DNA of 64,000 bases from Nymphaea colorata (GCF_008831285.2 NC_045142.1:14387354-14451353), one strand, 5' to 3'. Positions 30,976 through 44,709 are shown, counted from the stretch's first letter. The notes: generated by a model from the letters alone, not told the origin. A program made the numbers and translations.

Positions 30976-33900
30976 AAACTTTAGCAATAGAAAGGTTTGT
31001 GTGTCTATTTTTGTGGACCAAATTTATGGAATTGAATGTCACTAAATATATTTTTAATGACTATTTTGCCATTTGTATTTTTACATATCATTTTACTATT
31101 TCTGTAACAAAACACAATTGTCTTTTAAAAGATGATGAATTTTTCAGTTTTGTAAAATGAGTAAGATTCTTCAATGGTCTCAGCTTTCAAACAAACTCTC
31201 CCTCACCAAAATTTAACCTGTTTGACCCTTTACTTGATGTTGTCTTGAAAAAGTTGGTGATTTTACTTTTCCTTTCATATTTGTGTCATGTAGATAGATA
31301 GTTTATTTGTTGAGCAGTCTGTTCAATTTAGCTTTGGTATATTACTTGACTCTCTCTTCGACATTTTGTAATGCAGTTTTATTTCTTTTATTAGTTCATT
31401 CTTGTTTAGTGTAGAATCTAATGGCATGTTCATTTAGCCGAGTGTTATTTTTTCATTCGATTTAAATGCAATGCTAAGATGTATTTCTTCTAACTTGTAT
31501 TGAGTGTTTAGGTGTGTTTTCTTCGTTGTGTAACTGATAAATTTGAATGTGATCATGTTTGAATGAATTATCTTGTTCATGAATATTGAAATTTGGTTGG
31601 CTAATAAAGTGATATTGTTGGATCCAAAACATGTCCTTATACCTCATACACTTACCGCTAATTGAGAGATAAGAAAATTAATATATTGGTGTAGGTTCTC
31701 TTTGATTTACCCTTGATAAATCTACTTAAAAAGGTTTTCAATGAAAACTTGCATCAATAGAATCGCTATTGCCAGGAATGGTGCTTTCTAAAGAATTGGA
31801 TTCCCTTTTGCTAGAATGGTGCTTCATTAGTATTTTCTTACCATTTTCTAAGGATAGAATAGTTAGTGTGAATATTGCCTTATTTAGTAAATATAGTTCA
31901 TTGTCGCACATGCTACTCATTTAATTGCTTCATATTTCTAGGTATTGAACGCACAGAGGAGTGACTAGACAGGTAAGATCTAGATAACTTAGTTTATTTG
32001 TATTTTATTTTATGTGTTTTATTGTTTTTAGGGTTAGTTTATTTTATGTTTAATATTTTTGCATGTTTAGTGCTTTACTTGTTTGATCTTTGTTTTTCAT
32101 GTATGTTTGCTATATTATGCTTGTTCTATATTAGAAGTAATTCTCTCAAATTATTAGTATCTAATTTGCTTGGTTTTTGTGGAAGAAAAATCTAGTTTTT
32201 CCAAATACTGCATTTCCTATTTTCTGGCATAGTTTTTGCCATGTTCAAAAATCTGTTTCAAATATTTACATTGCTTGAAAAATTCTGGTTTTTGATCTAT
32301 GCTTACTTTGAAATATTAGTTTCTGATCGTAACTGCCGAACTCAACAAAAAATTGAGTCTACAATAATTGAGATAATTGGAATAAGCTCTGAGAACCACT
32401 CAAAATTTAAAGTGTACCACTCAAGGGCTATTGAACTGAGATGGCCTTATCTTCTAGATCACGTTATAGTATGGCCTAGACCACATGGTTGCAGGTGAAA
32501 ATGATGGGGAGAAAATATAAGTTGCCCTAAACAACTTGACCTAGCTGAAGAGAGAATCAAACTGTCTCAACTAAGAAAATTATGGAAACTTATTCATACT
32601 GGTGACAAGATCCAAAGTAGCCCAATAGAGAGGAGACTAAACAGAAAAACCAGTTGAGGTTAAGCACAAACTAGGGTTGAGCCAATGAAAGACTAGTCTC
32701 AATGCTAGTGTTAGGATTTAGGGGTAGACAATAGAAAATGGTTGGCTGACTCAAAAGCACATGTTACATTAATGGAGATTTAATGATATCCTCAAGACTT
32801 GACCCAACAGATTGATGTGAAATCAGGGAATTGGATTCAAATAGAATACAGCCAGAAGTCTGACCAAAATCAGAAGTATAAACTAGACTAATTAAACAAA
32901 GATCTGGATTAGATAGAAACAAACTCAACAGTAATTTGGGTTTGGAATGGAATATATAGGATGAAAGTCAAGGGTTCATATAGGATGCTTTAATAGGGGA
33001 CAACTCTTAGACCAAATCATGAATTCCTTGAATGAGTTGGATATGAGTACAAAATAAAACATATCCAAAAGCGTAAGAGTTCTGACAAAATGAAAGAGGA
33101 TGCCTTTATTGTACTTTTTGAAAGGCGGTTTAGTGTTTGTTGAATGTGTCAATTGCCAATATTCTATAAATTGGGTCCTTGGCATGGGCGAAACAGCTTT
33201 ATACTCAACTCGGAGTTGGTCCAGTCGTGGGGCTTGAAACAAGATGAGTCTAAATCAAACCCAATGAAGTGAAGATCAGAACAATAAAGGTACATGAGAT
33301 TTTGAAATATGATAATTCAAAAACAGATTGCTCTAATTCAGCATGGGAACTTAAGATGGCCATTAAAATAGAGAAGAAGCAAATAAGGTTTTCAAACAAG
33401 GTCTAAATTGATAAGAGTTGTATGTCCCTAAATCTAAGTGAGCATGCATACTTCCCCTCAATTATGCCTAATCATACACAAAATCAGATCAATCAAACAA
33501 ACCAAATTGGTCAAACTTAGGGGTTGTAGAGGTGGATATCCAAATACAAGAAAAGGCATAATACTCAATCGGATGAGGATATGTTCTCACTGTAATTGCC
33601 AAATTGTTTATATATAAATATTTTATTGCTAAAAGATATGTGATTTGAAAGAATGAAACTTTCAATTTTAAAAATGAGGGGAAAGAGATAGGAGTTGGAA
33701 CTCAACATGTGGGTACCATGTTCAATCGTTTCTAGTGCATTTACCAAATGGTTAAGCTTATGCCAGGTTGCTAAATATTTAGATTTCTAAATAGGATCAC
33801 TATATGAATGCATAGTTCAACTTTAAAATAAGTTTGTTTAGGAAATCATGAAGCGAAGTTTAAGTTTTAGAAAACGCAAGTTAGAAAAGCTCTAAGTTGG

Positions 33901-35309
33901 CCCTTAGGGTTGTAGAAATACATAAAGTATTCTTTGAAGATCCTTTCATCATTGGGTCCATGCAAGAATGAAACCTAGATCTACATGATGCATGGTTTTA
34001 CGAAAACTGAAGTTTGAAAACTATGTTTGAAACAAGTTTTAAAACATGATTTGATGTGTACTTTAAGATAAGTTAAAAGTAGGGTTTTAACAATAGGATG
34101 TTGAGGTTGGTTTTGATTGGATAATGTCTCACTTAAGGCTGTGAAGGTTCAGCCTTATTTAGGACTAGATCCAAAGTAAAACCTAGGTAACAACTACAGT
34201 GGATAGGTTTTGAGTCCTAATCAGGAGGAAGACTGGAAACATGGTTTAACATCTAAGATGATTTGGAATTTTTAATTTAAGCCAATTCTAGAGGAAGCAA
34301 CTTAAACCAACTTCTAGAAGGTAGAATTGATCTAAATTGAGTTTGAGAAGGGGAAAACTGTTAGCTTAAAATAAGAGAACTTATGTAAATTGGTCAAGAG
34401 AAGGAAATTAAATAAGCACCAAAGCTAATTGAGCAAGGGTATCAGTGTTGTGACATCCTAAAATAGGGAATCCACGAGGTGGGAACCAATTAAAGGGGAT
34501 AAGGCAAAGGCATGATCTAGCACTCCAATGCTTGCAACAACTTCAAAAGCCTAACTCTTCATACCTTTTAAGTGTTAGAAAGCTGTATTTGTTTCATGAA
34601 GAGATGAGAGTAGATGAAACCGTTCATGTTATGCCTATGGACAAAAGACACAAATCAAGTTCATTTGTCTTCTTTTTCTATATAAAAGTACATAGTATAG
34701 ACATGTACACCCCTTCACCACGCACTCCCATTCACCACAAGTGCATGTGTGCATATTTATGATCCAAGAACATTCTACATAACATACCATTTACATGATA
34801 CAAAAGAGATACATTTATAATAATACATAAAATAAAATACCAGTCCTCATCTTTGTTTTGTTTCTTGTGCAGGATTTTGAAAGATGAAACCCTACCCATG
34901 GTCAAACTTTGTGCATTTATCAACGGTAATCGAACCAAAAAAGAATAAGTCTAAATGTCAGTTAGAATGTCAGTCCAAAATCTAACACAACAAACGTACA
35001 TTAATTTGGAAATCATGAAGTGTAGCAGATCTCAAAAGTATAAGGATGAGGGGGGCACACTATAGCCTTCACTGCCTTGGGTAAAGACGGTCCCTTGTTA
35101 GCAACCTCTGCCCGTGTCTCCTCATCAGAGCACAGGATGGCTGAGGGGAGAAACCCAGTTTCTTCGACTATATTAAAGATGACAACTGCTCAAACCAATT
35201 GAAGCAGGTTCATCGTCTCTTCATCTGATTTTGTTGTCATCTGATTTTATGTTTGCCCCAGCAATGGGTTGTGGGTCCACAACTCCTTGCTGATGTGTAA
35301 GGCCTCCCC
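30976..35309. other. Intergenic region, no gene recognised
   Basis: AT-rich sequence with short ORFs (for example 32241-32498, 34532-34762) that match no family I know. I see no clear repeat or RNA gene. Confidence 0.5.
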
Positions 35310-35700
35310 TAAGGCCCCCTTTGATGGCAGGAAAGAATTTAACGTGGTAAATTTACCATGGTAAAATATGCTGAAAAAAATACAGGATGAAAATTTTCCC
35401 TCTTCCAATCTGAGGCCCTGTTTGATGACAGGAAAAAATTTAACGTGGTAAAATTAACCTTGTTTGATGCACATGGAAGTTTTTTGTAGGGTAAAATTAA
35501 CCCTATTTGATGCACAAGGTAAAATATATGAAAGACTTTTTTCAAGACTGTTAGATGATCTTCCAAAACAACAAAGAAAACATCCAGTACATAAAAAATT
35601 GAAGCTACAAAAACAAGTAACATGATTTCATACCATCCACAAATAATTACAAAAGAAGTCCATAACATCCATGAGTTCAATGTAGTTGACCAACTACAAG

Positions 35701-36090
35701 TTAGAACCATAACACAATTAAACCTGTATGAAAGTTATAAAACCTTAACCACAGCGTGTATTCCCATCTAGTATATAAGTTTACGATAAATATCCAACAA
35801 AGAAAACAGGTAATCAGAAAACAAATAATCCAACAATTTTGGCTGCACTTCCATTCAACAAACTTTGTGTCTTCTTTGTCTTCTTTTTCTTGCTTTGCGA
35901 TGACATTTTCAACGACGGTAGCCTTACGTACTTGCACACCATACTTGTTGTGGAGATACTCATTCATGTGACACTCAGCTGCTTCAAATGAATCAAATGA
36001 TCTGAAGAGGTCGCCCCTGTATCGATATACTAAAGGTTGGCACTGCTCCCAACTGTCATATATTCCTTGCGAGCTACCTTCGAACACAAC
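35701..36090 (-). pseudogene. Partial ORF with viroplasmin/RNase H1 N-terminal-like domain
   Basis: After a minus-strand acceptor-like GTAG|GTTGTG, the frame reads FEGSSQGIYDSWEQCQPLVY and continues with YRGDLFRSF and EAAECHMNEY. The spacing of GIY, W, C, the aromatic-glycine pair, F and the EA pair fits the small Caulimo_VI/RNase H1 N-terminal domain (Pfam viroplasmin), which binds RNA-DNA hybrids in RNase H1 and also occurs in plant proteins. After about 75 residues the ORF becomes hydrophobic and is probably intron read-through. No catalytic RNase H part is visible. It lies wholly inside the Harbinger-like element, so capture of a host exon is the likeliest explanation. The ATG-less start and lack of further exons keep confidence moderate. 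Confidence 0.5.
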
Positions 36091-37319
36091 CTACCTTCAA
36101 TTACTGAAAATAAACTATTTGATCTTCTGGAAAGGAACCCTGAGGGAGAAGAAGTTCCAGGAATACTGGACATTCAACAAAAAGTTGTAGCAAAAAGGAT
36201 AAAGAGATAAACACCAATTAGTAGTTAGATCAGACTGCAGAAACAAGAAATATCCTCACAACACCGTTTTGCTATAACAAGATAAACACAGGATGTTGAC
36301 AATCTTCGCTTTGTAATTTGTGTTTCATGTCAAGCTTATCTTGTAGAGCCATCAAAGACAAGTACTTAATTTTCTTGCTATTCATTCTTTCTGAATTGTA
36401 ACTTACAATTTCTTCCTCGTGTTTAACACTCTTCTTCTTGCATAATAAATTTGAAGTTGCCACTCTGTTTTTTCATGTTTTGTCATTTATAATGTAGTTA
36501 ACTATCAAAGCTGTCAAACTGCACCACATTAAGATGGAAGAACACCCGAAACAACTTCTTGTTGCTATTCGCTTTGGCTTATCATATCTAACTGGCATTG
36601 ACAACCAGTTGACATTAAATCATTTTTTGTCTTCATGCATCTCTTTGCCCTGTTGCATATTTAGTTTGAAGTACCGTCAGCTTATCCAACATCCTATGTG
36701 CCTTCTGGTCATGACAGAATATTGTGAGCGATATGCAAAGAAGGAACACATCCTGTGTGCAAAGCACGATTTTTTTTACTGATAGGGACTTCAAATTAGT
36801 ATTGGAATCAATTATGCCAATCTCTAAGCTAATTACAAACTCAGAGATAAATTAACCGTGGTGAGATGTAAGGTGAGAATATTAAATGTTGGAAGCATAT
36901 ATTGTGATCCTTTTTACTGCCTCGCAAATTATGTGCCTTGTTCTCTATGGTGATTGGATCATGCCATTGACAAAATTTGTTTCAACTAGCTACAAAACAA
37001 AAAGAATGGGGAAAGGAATCACTATGCTTGATCGGTCACCAATGCTGCCCCTCCATGCAGCCACCTTGGAGAACATATAGACAAAAGAGATGCATGCTTT
37101 ATTCGATAGGTCACCTCTCAAGTTCAGCAAATATGGTGAACCGATGACCATTGAAGAGCAGAATGAGAAATCAGAAACCAAATCAAACTCCCGACCTCAT
37201 TGTGGATAGTAACGGGAACTCACCTGGAGAGATGGATCTGATTTTGGTGGCTCGATCTATAGCCAGTTGGAAAAGCAGCTTCTTTCAGCCAACCCTATAG
37301 AGAGAGAAAAGAGAAAGGG

Positions 37320-37640
37320 GATTAGGGCACCGTATAGCAGAAACAGAGGGAGAGGGGGGAGAAGCTGGGCCACCTTACTCGGCGCGAAGGAGGAAGAGGA
37401 AGATCACCAGCTTTGACAGAGAGGCAAATCGCTGGCTTCGACACAGGGAGGACGACGGCTTTGCAGAGAGGAAGGGGCGAGAAAGGGCGATGAGAGCGAG
37501 AGAGGAGAAGCAGCGAGAGAGGAGAGGAAGGAGAGAGCGAGAGGAGAGGGGAAGAGGCAACATAGGAGAAAGAGGAGAGAAAACGAGATAGGATGGAGAG
37601 AGCGAGAGAGGAGAGGAACGAGAGACCGAGAGAGGAGAGG
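37320..37640. repeat. GA-rich low-complexity tract
   Basis: On the plus strand this is nearly all GAGAGGAGAGGAAGA-type sequence with three short internal repeats of a GAGAGCGAGAGAGGAGAGG unit. The opposite strand gives Ser/Leu/Pro-rich ORFs that are composition artefacts. Confidence 0.85.
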
Positions 37641-37894
37641 GGAAGAGGCAATGGAGGCGAAAGAGGAGAAAACAAAATTTTTCAGCCCTAATGGCTTTTA
37701 AAAAAATCTACGGTAAAAAGTCTGAGCTCTCACCTCGGACTTTTTTTTGGGTGAATATACCGCAGTCGTACCATTTTAACGCGGTAAATTTCTCCACGTT
37801 TGATGCACTCAACCATCAACGGGTGAAATTTACCGTGGCTGTACCAATTTCACCCGCTCCACCATTTTTCCCTCTGCAATCAAACGGGGCCTAA

Positions 37895-40441
37895 ACGGCT
37901 ACTGCTGGGTAGCCGAAGCCTCTGTAGAAGCCGACCTCCATGGCATTTGACCTTTGCCATTGGGCAGAGCGACAATCGGCCAGATGCACCAAAAGGGGTT
38001 TCGGAAGACAGAGGAGGGTGCTGAGGATGAGGATCTCTATTGAGTGACCCTATGGTGGTATCCCCCTTAACCGGTGGGCCTCTTTGAAGAACTGACTGAT
38101 GGAATGAAGTAGTGGAAGAATCTTCAAGGTCTGATCATCGTCTCAGCAAGTCACCAGTGAAGGGTTCGGTCTGCACATGAACTCGAGGAAGCGGCAGCAG
38201 CTGCTGAAAGAAAAAAGGAGGAAAAATAAAACTTGTGTTCACGGGTTTGATTTTACGAGGCTCCAATTAGGGTGATCAACCGGTAACCCTATACCAAAAA
38301 ATAGCTGGGCATATATAGTGCCGCCTCATAGGGTTTCCCATATCCCAGCAAGCAGTTATGGCGAGTGAGAGATTTGCAAAGAGAATCAAGCTCATAACTG
38401 CAAGTGTAGGCCCCCTTGCAGTTATGAGATTAATGGGTAAGGCTCTTGGCTACTATCCAATATCTCTTACTTAGCCATGAGACCACCAGATTGCTTCCAC
38501 TATTTGTAGTTTTTTTTACTTTTTAGCTACGTAGTTTTTCATAATTGGTTTATCCATCGTAACACAAACATTCAATATATTTAATATTAGTTACGAGGTT
38601 TTCCTCAAAAGGTTTTACCATCGTAACATGTTAAAGCTTTTAGTGTCATGTGGACCACAAGTTTTACATATAAATAATCAAAAACTCTCTTGATAAAAAT
38701 GCTAGCAATCATGTAAGCATTTGAAATGTACATGAGTATTCTCTTTGTGCTTAATCAATGAAATTAACCTGAATACTCTTAACCACCTCACGAAGAGGCA
38801 AACCAAGATGTTTTTAATATCAAATGACCAGAGTAACTAGAAAGCTTGCAACAAGACTTGCATATTGTATAACACATATTAGTTTTCCAACAAAGCCAAG
38901 GGTATATTCAAGTGTGCTCCTACTATTCAAATGTTTACATAGTCATTTACTTGATTGACGAGACACCTAATCTTTATTATGACTATTATCTTTGAATCTA
39001 TCATCTAAGTACTTTTCATATTGTGGTACACAGACTGCTAACACAAACTTTTGGCTTTTGAGGAAGAGGATCATGTTTTCTTGAGTGAATCCCAGACTAA
39101 GGACGTTTTTGGACTTGGGAAGAAGGGGAACCTCGACACGGTATATTGGACCTTTCAATATTCTAAAGATGATAGGTGAGACAGCTTACCATTTGGCATT
39201 GGTTGCAACGATACTCCCAGATACATAATGTTTTTTACGTATCAATGCTCCAGCAATATGTACTCGACCCTGGCCACGTGATCAGTTACAAGGAGCTTGA
39301 GGTGCTGGATGATCTTTCTTACGAGGAGAAGACATGAGTATAGTGGATGAGTAAGAGCGAGTGCTGAGGACAAAGATAGTCTCGATTGTTAAAGTCGAAT
39401 TGTAGCATCATGGAGCGACAAAGTGCACATCGGAGCCTAAAGGTCGAGATGCAGTCGTGATACCCTCACCTATTTGTTCACCTAAAGAAATTTCGAGTAT
39501 GACAATTTTCTAATGGAATAGGAAATGTAACGCCCTAGACTGCAGGTAATGTTTGAACCCACATAGTTATATTCTCGAATTACAAGTTGCTAATTGCAGT
39601 GGTCAACTTTCTCGTGGATTAGTTTCTCCAGATGAAGCTGGTATGGATGGATACAATTCGTGATCAACTCTCAAATAACAATAACTATGTTGAAATTGAA
39701 TTGTATGGAGATGAACTGGCATGTAGAAATTTGAGTTCTTCAGAGAATTTTGGAAAACATAAACACAGTTTTTAAGATGTGAGTTGTTTATCTGTAATTG
39801 TCAAGTACTCTTAAGAAGAATTTAACTACAAGTTAGTAGGTGAATTATTAAATTGGTTAATCATGTCATTATTGATCCTAAAAAAATTAAGATATCGTTA
39901 AGTGACTTAAGTATAATTAATCTTAATTCATCTGAGTTTAATCTAAATTAATCCATAATTAAAATTTACTGAAAATCTTTGAGTTTAAATGTAAAAAACT
40001 TAAAATTATGGATTAAATGGAAAAAAGAAATAAAGTGGCGTGCCTCGAGCACATGAGAGAGAGAGAGAGAGAGTCGGGAAGAAGGGTTTTGGCTAAGGGA
40101 GGAGGAGGGTCGGTGACTTTAAGAATAATTGTCCGATAGTTTTTGGGCAGTTAAATTGTTAAAAATCATAGTTTATTTCAGGTATGGTGTCTGGGATTTC
40201 ACTTTTGCTTTCGGAATTGATTTTGATTCGTTTAATGCGTAATTTTTCATCATATTCTACAAATTGTGCCTTTTTCTAGTGATCAAGATCATTTATTTGA
40301 TGAAAAATGGTGTGATGGAGGTGATTTTTCAAACTCCCAATCGGCTAGTTTATGAGATAGTCCTTAGGGGCTCGTTTTTTTTTAGAATTGGCCTCACATA
40401 CGCATTCTACGTATCGAGCGATGATAGATAAACTGGGCAGT
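37895..40441. other. Intergenic region, no gene recognised
   Basis: Unique-looking AT-rich sequence with a moderately GC-rich start (37895-38200). The short ORFs match no known family. A GA run lies at about 40056-40073. Confidence 0.5.
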
Positions 40442-40449
40442 TTTCAAAG

Positions 40450-41250
40450 TAGGTCTGGGCATCGGGCCGGGCCGGCTCGATAAGAACGTCAAAATCAAAG
40501 CTCGGAAACCATATCGGGCAGGGCCAATGTAATTTCGGGCCTCGGGCTTCGGTTAATGCCCGAAGCCCGGCTCGGCCCGATTGATAATGGGCCAGGCGGG
40601 CTTAGTCGGGCTTTTGGGCGGGGCAGGCCGGGCCTGTTTCTCATTTATTCTTTCTTCTCCTCCTTCTCGCAAGAAAAATCAATCGAGTGGTTGTGGTGGA
40701 CAGTCCATTGGAATGCAAAATCTGGCGATGAAATGAAAAAATGATCGACTGGTTGCGATGATAACGAGAAGCGAGGGAGAGCGTGAAGAAGAGGCGGTAG
40801 CGAGGGAGAGGAGTGCGATGGAAGAAGCCCTAACGGGCAGAAAAAAAAATCATCGACAAAAAGTCGAACCTTTACGGCGACGGGTAGGACCGAAGGCTGA
40901 CGGGGAGGACCGATGGCTGTGCAACGGCGACTGGGAGGACTGGAGGAGGCAGCCGAGGGCCGACGTGGAGGATGGGAGGAGGCAGTCTCGACGACGGAGA
41001 TGAAACTTTTAACAACAAAAAGTCCAAAACCCTAAGTTACCTAAGTTCATTCTTGTAAAAAAAAAAAAATACTATAATAGTAATGTCGGGCCGCCAACGA
41101 TCACAACGGCAAGCCCGAGTCTGGCCCGTTATTTACCAGGCTGGGCCAAGCCCGATAAAAAAAGCCTGAAACTCAATTTTTCAAGGCCCGAGCCCGTGGC
41201 AGGCCGGGTACCGGGTACCCAGCGGTGGCCCGGCCCGGTGCCCAGGCTTA
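40450..41250. mobile_element. Non-autonomous hAT-type element with perfect 8-bp target duplication
   Basis: The left end TAGGTCTGGGCATCGGGCCG and the reverse complement of the right end TAAGCCTGGGCACCGGGCCG continue to match, 21 of 24 bases in all. The flanks are identical 8-mers TTTCAAAG at 40442-40449 and 41251-41258, the size made by hAT transposases. The ends are GC-rich with many GGCCCG words. The centre is purine-rich with an Arg/Glu-rich ORF (40758-41003) that I do not accept as a gene. It is 801 bp with no transposase. Confidence 0.85.
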
Positions 41251-41834
41251 TTTCAAAGTGCTCATGGCCTGTAGTAATTGAACCTAGCTATACCATAGAC
41301 GAGCGGCGACCTACCCAACTAGGCCATAACCCACACATAGCCATGCACCACCGTTGGCTGTAAGCTACATGTTTTTGACTTCCTGAGGTGCACCCACACA
41401 CCATGTTTCGTTTTGGGTTTGTTGTGCATGCAAGAGTGCTTCAGAATAATCATGTTGTCATCTTTGTCTCACCTGCATGATTGCAGGCCTAGTCGAACTA
41501 GCAACTGTTAGCAAGTCCGGAATCCACTAACCAGTGTCGTTTGACTACTGGAGTATATCGTCAGGAAATGTCATAGTGATCCTCCACAAAGAGAGTATGC
41601 ATTAGGATTATATTTCTTATATGGCATGTTCTAGCTCTTGCAACGTACTATTTATGCATGCATTTTATGATATGATATGTCAGTATACTCTGGATACATG
41701 ATAGGTGGAGGTCAGAGCAGTGGATGGTGCGAATGTGATATATAGGCTAATTGGACCTCTGTAACAGGCCTAATGAGCTGCATACATGCATGCAGACGGA
41801 CAGACGTAGTTGTACCTACGTGGCTATGATTTCA

Positions 41835-41837
<3 letters not shown>

Positions 41838-41909
<72 letters not shown>

Positions 41910-41921
41910 GTGTGTGTGTGT
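41838..41921. repeat. (TA)n-(TG)n microsatellite
   Basis: About 68 bases of TA repeat are followed by a CTGTGTGTGTGTG run. It gives the artefactual Tyr-Ile ORFs on both strands. Confidence 0.95.
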
Positions 41922-43479
41922 GTTATGTGTTGTCTTGATGTGCTGTTATATTTTGCTAGTTTCTTATCAAGTTCTGATGTTGAGAACTTGAGCATGAATT
42001 GGACGTAGGACAATGACTTAGGGCGGGATTTACCATGAACGAACCATATTGACTACGTATCAGTCAAGCCCACTGTAAAAAGGGTTAGGTGGGTGGTGTA
42101 GGGGCCTACCTTCTGAAAACGGACTTACCGAGAATGTAATATATTGTGAAGTGAGTATGGAACATCCTGCTGCTGCAACTATAACTGAACTCAATCTAGT
42201 TGAGAGGCACGGCAGGATAACCCTAGGTTCTACTGTTCTCAGTGACTTAGATGTTGCATGTGATCATCGTAAGGTGCACAACGGTCTTATTAGGAAGCTA
42301 TGTCATCGCTCAGTGTTAAGATTTATGTGTTTGAATGCCACCCAATGTTGTGATGACCATTTATTGTTCAAATGAAATACCTGGTGCAATGGCATGTGTC
42401 TCTATTGCTCTCGATATGTTATTTATGTCCGACAATATATGTGTGAGCCTCTAGGATAGGCCATACTTAGAGTTATCATTGATGTTTGTTGTTGTTTGTT
42501 TTCAGGTACTCACCCTGAGGAGTGCAGTGCCTAAGATCATGATGTTGTGAGAGTGATCCTTGAGTAATGCGACTAACACTAATTATTCCTCTGTTTTGGT
42601 TGTGGGCATGTTTTGCGTGCATATAATCTTGGAGAATAATGCCCTGTTGCACAGTTACTATGTTATGATGTATCTATATTTATTTTTTGGCTATGAGCTA
42701 TTGTTACACATGTTACTTGTGTTTCGTACAATACGCCCATTGACACGTCACTCTGATAGAGTAAAGTAGATATCTGCCTAAGATAGATTGAGCTATGCAC
42801 CAATTACACTCATGTCGTGCTATTCGCCAGTTACGAAAGCAAATCTGATACACTATACATGAATCACACACATTGCAATTGTACAAAATGTATAATTGTG
42901 GATAGTTGTTATACTGCCCTACCTGGTTTGAGGAAGTTGTCATGGCCAGACCTTCTCATATCAACAACTGATAATGCCTAGACCTCAAATCTATTTTCAA
43001 ATACACCCTGGCATTCTTAAGCTCATTAAAAATATTCAAATCTAAAGATATGATGTTTATTCTTAATGGTGGCTTGATTCAACATCCAATAATCTGTGCG
43101 TAGACTCCTGAACTCATTCTTCATCTCCACAAGTAATACCAGTACTTTCCATAATGTTTTACATTTGTCTGGCACGAAGTTGACCAAAAACACTGTCCTT
43201 TTATTCATAACAAGTTGGGCCTTTAAAGCAAATATTATTATCTTTTTTATCAGATCGACTTTTTTAGATTGATACTATGTAGGTTGCATTGTATGAGACA
43301 ATTTGTAGTTGTTTCTTCCTACAGTCTATATTGGTGTGATGCACATAGAGTGAAACATCATTTCAAAACCACTTACATTTATCACTACTAATTACATTTA
43401 TCACTACTAATTTGCAGGTAAGTAATGTTTATCAATCACGGTATTAACGTCCATTAATCACGATATTATTTTGTATTTT

Positions 43480-43930
43480 TTTTATTTGCTTTTCAATTTT
43501 TTTATCTTCCCCTCTCTTCTCCCTCTTTCTTCCGTCACCTTTCCTCTTTTGTTTTCTTCTTCCTCTCCTTCTCCGTTGTCGTTTCCCTTTCTTTTTCATC
43601 CTCTGCTACTGCTACGCAACATCTCTCTCTCTCTCTCTCTCTTTGTTTTTTTCCCCATTTTTTTGAGGCAACTGAAAATACAGGCCCTCTTTTCTTGTCA
43701 ATATTTCCCTCCCTCTTTTATCATTCTTCCTCTTCTTCTTCTTCCTCTTCTTCTTCTTCTTTTGTTTCATCTTTCTTTTATTTTTTATCTTTACCTGTTG
43801 TCGATGCAGCCACTGCTTTCCTTTTCTCCTTTGTCTTGTTCTTCCTCTTCTTTTTTCACCTTCCTTGCCGCTTCCTCTTACCTCTTTTTCCGCCGCTTCC
43901 TCTCCACTTTTTCACTACCTATTAGGACCT
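43480..43930. repeat. Pyrimidine-rich low-complexity tract
   Basis: A TTC/CTT/CCT-rich run, including TCTTCTTCTTC stretches and (CT)n at 43621-43643. The 209-codon ORF across it is Phe/Leu/Ser-rich because of the base composition and is rejected as a gene. Confidence 0.85.
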
Positions 43931-44709
43931 CGTTCACTCGCTTCGAGCCATCTAATTGGGTCGAGAATGGAGAGAGACGGTGGGGCCTAGGTTTGAACTA
44001 TGGGTCCAAATCCACACAACCACCTCCACACACACACCCAACAAAACCAACCACCCCCCCCCTTCTTCCAAACAGCACAACTAATATCTGTATTAATTAA
44101 ATCTAAAAATTTCCTAAAATGAGAAATTTCAATACACATTTTTAGCTTGCTTCTAATCTCTTGTATTTATGTGTATATAACTAATTTTAAGGCTCTTTGG
44201 TCATAAGTTCACTGCCAAGTGGCAATCCCCCGTCCCTCGATGTAAAATTACATTTTAACAGTTGTTTTGTAAATAATAAAATATCAAATTCTTCATTGGA
44301 AGAAAATCACTGGACATTACAATAAACATGTATGTTAGAAGAAAATTGTGAATGTTTAAATTTCCAAAAAAAAAAATCCTACCACCGTATCAACAACGTG
44401 GACATCCCTCATTGTCTTAATGCTTGGAAAAAAGAAAAAGATATTGTCACTGTAAACTGTATGTAATACGCCTTTAATACTATCCAACAGGAAAGTTCAA
44501 AACATCTGAAAGCAAGACCCATTTATATTTGATGAGTACTAGAAAATGTTATAGAAGCTTGAGACCTCCCGTGACATCATCAACTACATCAGCAGGTCCT
44601 GTGCAGGTTTAAACACAAAATCCATCAGCGAAACTCATTATAGCATTCATGAAAGCAAATAACCGCCATGCTTATTTCTTCTGAAAACGAACCCTAGGAT
44701 TCCTCCTTT

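Larger units (their letters stand above)
35313..37891. mobile_element. PIF/Harbinger-like DNA transposon, non-autonomous, 2.58 kb
   Basis: The left end GGCCCCCTTTGATGGCAG and the reverse complement of the right end GGCCCCGTTTGATTGCAG match at 16 of 18 positions. Both ends are flanked directly by TAA (35310-35312 and 37892-37894), the target duplication typical of PIF/Harbinger. Subterminal words repeat: the left terminus is partly duplicated at 35414, and TTTGATGCAC recurs at about 35461, 35507 and 37799. No DDE transposase or Myb-like protein was recognised. Instead it carries a viroplasmin/RNase H1-N-like fragment on the minus strand and a GA-rich tract. Confidence 0.75.

Noticed and set aside
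30761-31042. 93-codon minus-strand ORF with GC-rich core
   Set aside because: It sits at the apparent end of the old hAT region and reads through repeat-like sequence; no family match.
37322-37675. 117-codon Ser/Leu/Pro-rich minus-strand ORF
   Set aside because: Antisense of a GA-repeat tract inside the Harbinger-like element; composition artefact.
40758-41003. Arg/Glu-rich 81-codon ORF
   Set aside because: Purine-rich core of the non-autonomous hAT element; no domain recognised.
43471-44100. 209-codon ORF, hydrophobic, looks like a membrane protein
   Set aside because: It comes from a pyrimidine-rich low-complexity tract; there is no conserved motif and composition explains it.
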